Source: an uncultured bacterium (lineage in GTDB: Bacteria; Patescibacteriota; Dojkabacteria; CALFHW01). Taken from it: a stretch of DNA of 16,227 bases. The number at the start of each line of letters is the position of its first letter. Within the stretch, counting starts at the first letter, position 1. The notes under the pieces are model-generated. The model did no database searches and was not told the origin of the DNA. It saw only the letters and a list, made by a program, of their open reading frames with translations. The DNA lies in NCBI GenBank assembly GCA_937876695.1, contig CALFHW010000067.1, positions 1 through 16,227 of the forward strand, written 5' to 3'. Both the position numbers and the translations under genes were made by a program. Shown here piece by piece: positions 13,846 to 16,227 of this stretch.

Positions 13846-14169
13846 ATGCCAACTATTAGAATTGACTGGGATGATGAGAAGCTAATCCGGGATGAGGTTG
13901 TGGACTTATCTGAGGCGATACAAAAAATCGTCTCTGAGGTGTCGGGAATTGAAGATACTTTTGTCTATGCTAGCAGCGCCCAAGTAAAAGTAAAAATCGC
14001 GCCGGTAGAAATTCTAATTGAACTGGACAAAAAAGCCATCAAAGATGAAGACGAACTGCTTAAACAGATTAGTTCGAAAGTCGTGGGGTGGAAGCAGCAA
14101 TCTGGATTTAAGCACCCGATCAACTTGACGCTAATCCCAATGGACTGGAAAGTGATGATCGGGGTATAG
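13846..14169 (+). CDS. Small protein, probable tautomerase-superfamily (DUF1904/MIF-like) member
   Basis: A 107-residue protein that begins Met-Pro, as do tautomerases, which use the N-terminal proline exposed after Met removal as the catalytic base. The predicted order is strand (TIRIDW), helix (LIRDEVVDLSEAIQKIVSEV), strand (DTFVYASSAQVKV), strand (PVEILIEL), helix (DEDELLKQISSKVVGW), strand (INLTLIPMDW). That is the beta-alpha-beta duplicated fold of the MIF/DUF1904 branch, and the length of about 110 fits. I see no other catalytic residue with certainty. Its ATG is the base after the preceding TAA, so translation is probably coupled to the exported protein. It converges with the next leftward gene with 3 bases between stops. 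The family call rests on architecture and Pro-1, not a full motif match. Confidence 0.75.
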   Translation: MPTIRIDWDDEKLIRDEVVDLSEAIQKIVSEVSGIEDTFVYASSAQVKVKIAPVEILIELDKKAIKDEDELLKQISSKVVGWKQQSGFKHPINLTLIPMDWKVMIGV

Positions 14170-14172
14170 ACC

Positions 14173-14844
14173 TTATAGATTATAGTCATTCACAAACTCA
14201 TAGGATTTGTAGACCTCCCAATTATTCCGGAAGATACAGATGCCGATTTCTGGCCAGAGTCCTGGCAAATCTTTGAGTTTATCTTTCTCGATCCATACAG
14301 TTGATTTTCTGGGCTGACTTTGCTCAAATTCGGCACTCGTGAGCTCCACTTTATAAACGTACATGGCGTCGTCGAATAATACCTCGCCAGCTGAAGTTTT
14401 CTGGATTTTCAGATGGGTGCAGTCGAAGCTAAATCTAGCAGCAGGTAAATCGAGTCCCGTTTCAATGGAAAATAGCCTGTTAATTTCAGCACCCACGGTC
14501 TGCCCTTTGAGAGGCTTGCCTCCAGGGAGTTTAGTGAATTCAGAATTAACAGAAATCTTTCTACGCACTAGGTAAAACTCTTCGTAGCTGGCGATAAAAC
14601 TCAGGTAGGTGGATTTCCAGGTAGGTTCGGTCAGGTTTTCCAATTCGAATTCGCCAGATTGCCTAAGTCCAGAAGGAGTAAGGTTATACACTTGCGCGTT
14701 CTTGCCTACAAACTTACGTTGGACCAGACTTTTCAAATGGTAGAGGATATTGTCTTCCGCGTCATACCCTTCGGTGAGCTGTGAATAACGCAAATTGTTC
14801 TCTCTTACTAGACGTTTAAGCAGTAGTTTTTGGGTTGGGTGCAT
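14173..14844 (-). CDS. Winged-helix protein with degenerate Nudix domain, candidate regulator
   Basis: A 223-residue two-domain protein. Residues 1-62 look like a winged helix: QKLLLKRLVRENNLRYSQL, a recognition-like helix (DNILYHLKSLVQRKF), and a wing ending YNLTPSGLRQS. Residues about 75-215 follow a Nudix fold, with a strand-rich start, then a box at 109-131 (GGKPLKGQTVGAE...RLFSIETGL). Against the canonical G-x5-E-x7-R-E-U-x-E-E-x-G-U, the first Glu is Gln115, the Glu after Arg is Leu124 and one of the metal-binding Glu pair is Ile127. Hydrolysis is therefore unlikely. Non-catalytic Nudix domains joined to a winged helix act as ligand-sensing repressors in NrtR-type proteins, though there the HTH is C-terminal. 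It is transcribed away from a canonical Nudix hydrolase across an 83-base gap, which suggests local control. Confidence 0.82.
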   Translation of the reverse strand: MHPTQKLLLKRLVRENNLRYSQLTEGYDAEDNILYHLKSLVQRKFVGKNAQVYNLTPSGLRQSGEFELENLTEPTWKSTYLSFIASYEEFYLVRRKISVNSEFTKLPGGKPLKGQTVGAEINRLFSIETGLDLPAARFSFDCTHLKIQKTSAGEVLFDDAMYVYKVELTSAEFEQSQPRKSTVWIEKDKLKDLPGLWPEIGICIFRNNWEVYKSYEFVNDYNL

Positions 14845-14927
14845 AGTTTTTAGAGTACTGGCTTACCCTAGAATAGAATAATTTGAACTGGTATGCTTAC
14901 TACTAATTAACATATCAATAGACAAAC
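14845..14927. promoter_or_regulatory. Divergent intergenic region with a 30-base-spaced direct repeat
   Basis: This gap between the two divergent Nudix-type genes contains ACTGGCTTAC (14857-14866) and ACTGGTATGCTTAC (14887-14900), which share ACTGG and GCTTAC and start exactly 30 bases apart, about three DNA turns. No strong -10 box is clear in either direction; TATCAA (14913-14918) is the best rightward candidate. The repeats are possible regulator sites. Confidence 0.35.
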
Positions 14928-15398
14928 ATGCAAATTCCAACTCATACAGTGCTTCTATTAATCAGAGGTGACGAGGTACTGCTGGGTATGAAGAAAACAG
15001 GTTTTGGTCAGGGCAATTATTTAGGTATAGGCGGGAAAATTGAGAAGGGGGAGAGCTCACTGGAAGGAGTGGTCCGTGAATGTAGGGAGGAAATTTCTGT
15101 TGATGTCCAAAATCCAACTTTTCGAGGTCAAGTTAAATTTAATTTTTTAGCTAAGCCTGAATGGAACTCAGTGGTCGACGTTTACTCTAGTGAAACCTGG
15201 GTTGGAGAACCAGCTGAGTCTGAAGAAATAAAGCCGAATTGGTTCAAAAAGAGCGAAATCCCTCTGGAGCAAATGTGGCACGACAACCGTTATTGGTTGC
15301 CGCTAGTGCTAGAAGGGAATAAGTTTAGCGCTGAGTTTGACCTGACGGAAGACTTGCGAGTTGATAACTACTCGGTAAGGTTTGACAAAAATAATTAG
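14928..15398 (+). CDS. Nudix hydrolase, MTH1/MutT-like
   Basis: A 156-residue Nudix hydrolase with an intact Nudix box at residues 36-58: G36, E42, R50-E51 and E54-E55 in GGKIEKGESSLEGVVRECREE. This is the helix that holds Mg2+ for pyrophosphate cleavage. The stretch KKTGFGQGNYLGIGGK just before it resembles the substrate loop of eukaryotic MTH1 and related 8-oxo-purine triphosphatases, so nucleotide-pool cleaning is the likely role. That substrate assignment is inferred from similarity. It ends overlapping the stop of the convergent SAP-domain gene by a few bases. Its start faces the degenerate-Nudix regulator gene. Confidence 0.9.
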   Translation: MQIPTHTVLLLIRGDEVLLGMKKTGFGQGNYLGIGGKIEKGESSLEGVVRECREEISVDVQNPTFRGQVKFNFLAKPEWNSVVDVYSSETWVGEPAESEEIKPNWFKKSEIPLEQMWHDNRYWLPLVLEGNKFSAEFDLTEDLRVDNYSVRFDKNN

Positions 15399-15964
15399 TT
15401 ACTTAGAAATTCTAAATCGCTAGCCTCGTATCTGTGGTCCCCAGGGATGCTTTTTTTGTAGTTCCAACACTTGATGCAGTCTGCTCTTGTTAACCCAGGA
15501 TTAGCAGCAAAAAAATCTCTGGTATACATGTTGTACTTAAATTGAGGAGCGATAGAGTTTTTAGCTCCGTCTTTTTTGGAGGAAATGATTTTGTCGTATT
15601 CAGCGATGGCATCGCGGTATTTTTTGATTCCCTTATTTGCTTTCATCCAGTTCATGAATGCTGCATTATATTTAAATTTAGGAATGTGGCTAAGAAAGAA
15701 TGACCTGTGCAGCTGGTCGCTGCGGTAATTGGCACTAATGACTTTATCTAATGTGATCTCAGTTGGGGATGTTTGCTTGCGACTTGTTGACTTAACAGCG
15801 GCAATTATTTTTCCAGTCGATAGATAAATCTCTATCCTATTTGCTAAATCCGCTTTTGATCCAGAAGCCGGGATTTTATGCAGACTGCAGAAATCTTGTA
15901 ATTCAGCTTTGAGCCAATATCTTTGGGTAAAAACTTCCGGAGTTAAACTTTGATCCAATTTCAT
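15395..15964 (-). CDS. SAP-domain protein with DUF6434-like C-terminal region
   Basis: A 189-residue protein. Residues about 15-50 are a SAP domain (LKAELQDFCSLHKIPASGSKADLANRIEIYL), a helix-extended-loop-helix DNA-binding motif. The remainder resembles the DUF6434-type region often found behind bacterial SAP domains. Function is unknown. Two segments within it look duplicated. P95-K-F-K-Y-N with A-N-x-G at 109-112 and P140-Q-F-K-Y-N with A-N-x-G at 154-157 align without gaps over 18 positions. The gene starts 7 bases after xseB and is probably co-transcribed with it, placing a DNA-binding protein beside a nuclease subunit. Its stop overlaps that of the Nudix gene on the other strand. Confidence 0.85.
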   Translation of the reverse strand: MKLDQSLTPEVFTQRYWLKAELQDFCSLHKIPASGSKADLANRIEIYLSTGKIIAAVKSTSRKQTSPTEITLDKVISANYRSDQLHRSFFLSHIPKFKYNAAFMNWMKANKGIKKYRDAIAEYDKIISSKKDGAKNSIAPQFKYNMYTRDFFAANPGLTRADCIKCWNYKKSIPGDHRYEASDLEFLSN

Positions 15965-15971
15965 ATATAAG

Positions 15972-16193
15972 CTATTCGCCTAACTGGTATTTGTTCTGGA
16001 TCTCTTGGATTTTTAATTCGTAACCTTCCAGCAGAGTTTTAATTTCTTTGGCAAGCTGCATACCGCGCTCGTAATTTTTAATTCCGGTATCGATATCTAG
16101 CTCCTCTGACTCGAAGTATTTGCTGATAGATTCAAATTCTTTGATCAAATCGCTGATACAGGCTGCTTTGCTGGTTGTTTTGGTTTCGCTCAT
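15972..16193 (-). CDS. xseB: Exodeoxyribonuclease VII small subunit
   Basis: A 73-residue, almost wholly helical protein with the XseB pattern: an amphipathic first helix (LIKEFESISKYFESEELDIDTGI), the conserved I/L-x-x-Y-E-x-G turn (KNYERGMQLAKEI) and a final helix (LLEGYELKIQEI). XseB subunits coat the XseA catalytic subunit to form exonuclease VII, which degrades single-stranded DNA from both ends and acts in repair. Length is normal. The N-terminal 12 residues are a polar tail. xseA is not visible. It would be expected just upstream, beyond the right edge, but the AT-only leader makes direct coupling uncertain. The SAP-domain gene follows immediately. Confidence 0.9.
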   Translation of the reverse strand: MSETKTTSKAACISDLIKEFESISKYFESEELDIDTGIKNYERGMQLAKEIKTLLEGYELKIQEIQNKYQLGE

Positions 16194-16227
16194 AATTAAA
16201 AAAAATAAAAATAAAAATTAATATAAT
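16194..16227. other. AT-only leader upstream of xseB
   Basis: The last 34 bases of the window contain no G or C. On the xseB strand they read as T runs broken by single A bases. It may hold the xseB promoter (TATATT-like) or the T tract of an upstream terminator. The window ends before this can be settled. Confidence 0.4.

Noticed and set aside
1-16227. Genetic code 25 (UGA read as glycine)
   Set aside because: All conserved proteins are complete under the standard code, and no frame needs a UGA read through.
1-16227. CRISPR array, insertion sequence or prophage
   Set aside because: No regularly spaced repeats, transposase, integrase or phage structural gene was seen.

Overview
This looks like a compact chromosomal segment of a Patescibacteria/CPR bacterium, most likely Candidatus Saccharibacteria (TM7) or a close relative. 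That assignment is inferred from gene content and style, not from a marker gene. The support is: short dense genes on both strands with gaps of a few bases; moderate GC content by eye; recX next to rplS and rnhB; a lone small xseB; large membrane and cytosolic glycosyltransferases; several start codons sitting directly behind a -10 box with no ribosome binding site; and standard-code reading frames.

Layout. Positions 1-2809 hold a leftward cluster: a membrane-integrated VKOR domain fused to a dihydroorotate-dehydrogenase-like domain, then a short Crp/Fnr-family regulator, then a one-helix membrane protein cut by the window edge. Its promoter region holds an 18-bp perfect palindrome abutting a TATACT box. 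Two leftward tRNA genes (Asp-GTC, Leu-GAG) follow at 2857-3104. Positions 3187-9230 are a glycan-building block: a rightward GT39/PMT-type membrane glycosyltransferase faces a leftward pair, a membrane GT2 enzyme and a protein with two GT4 domains. The gene for the latter contains a 19-bp perfect inverted repeat.

Positions 9293-11591 run rightward: recX, rplS (ribosomal protein L19), rnhB (RNase HII) and a short-chain dehydrogenase. A leftward LD-carboxypeptidase (peptidase S66) converges on them. tRNA-Lys(TTT) lies at 12777-12851, followed by an AT-rich one-helix exported protein and a small Met-Pro protein that looks like a tautomerase-superfamily member. The right end has a divergent pair, a winged-helix protein with a degenerate Nudix domain and a canonical MTH1-like Nudix hydrolase, then leftward xseB and a SAP-domain protein.

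How the genes fit together. The GT39, GT2 and GT4-GT4 enzymes plausibly build a cell-surface glycan, and the LD-carboxypeptidase trims or recycles wall peptides. RecX, RNase HII, exonuclease VII small subunit and the Nudix hydrolase are nucleic-acid maintenance genes. The VKOR-DHODH fusion with its adjacent Crp/Fnr regulator is the most unusual unit. It joins a disulfide-forming quinone reductase to a flavoenzyme whose substrate pocket differs from textbook DHODH at key positions. There is no CRISPR array, insertion sequence or prophage gene. No gene-free stretch longer than 300 bases exists: the two longest non-coding intervals (2810-3186 and 12684-12900) hold tRNA genes and promoters.
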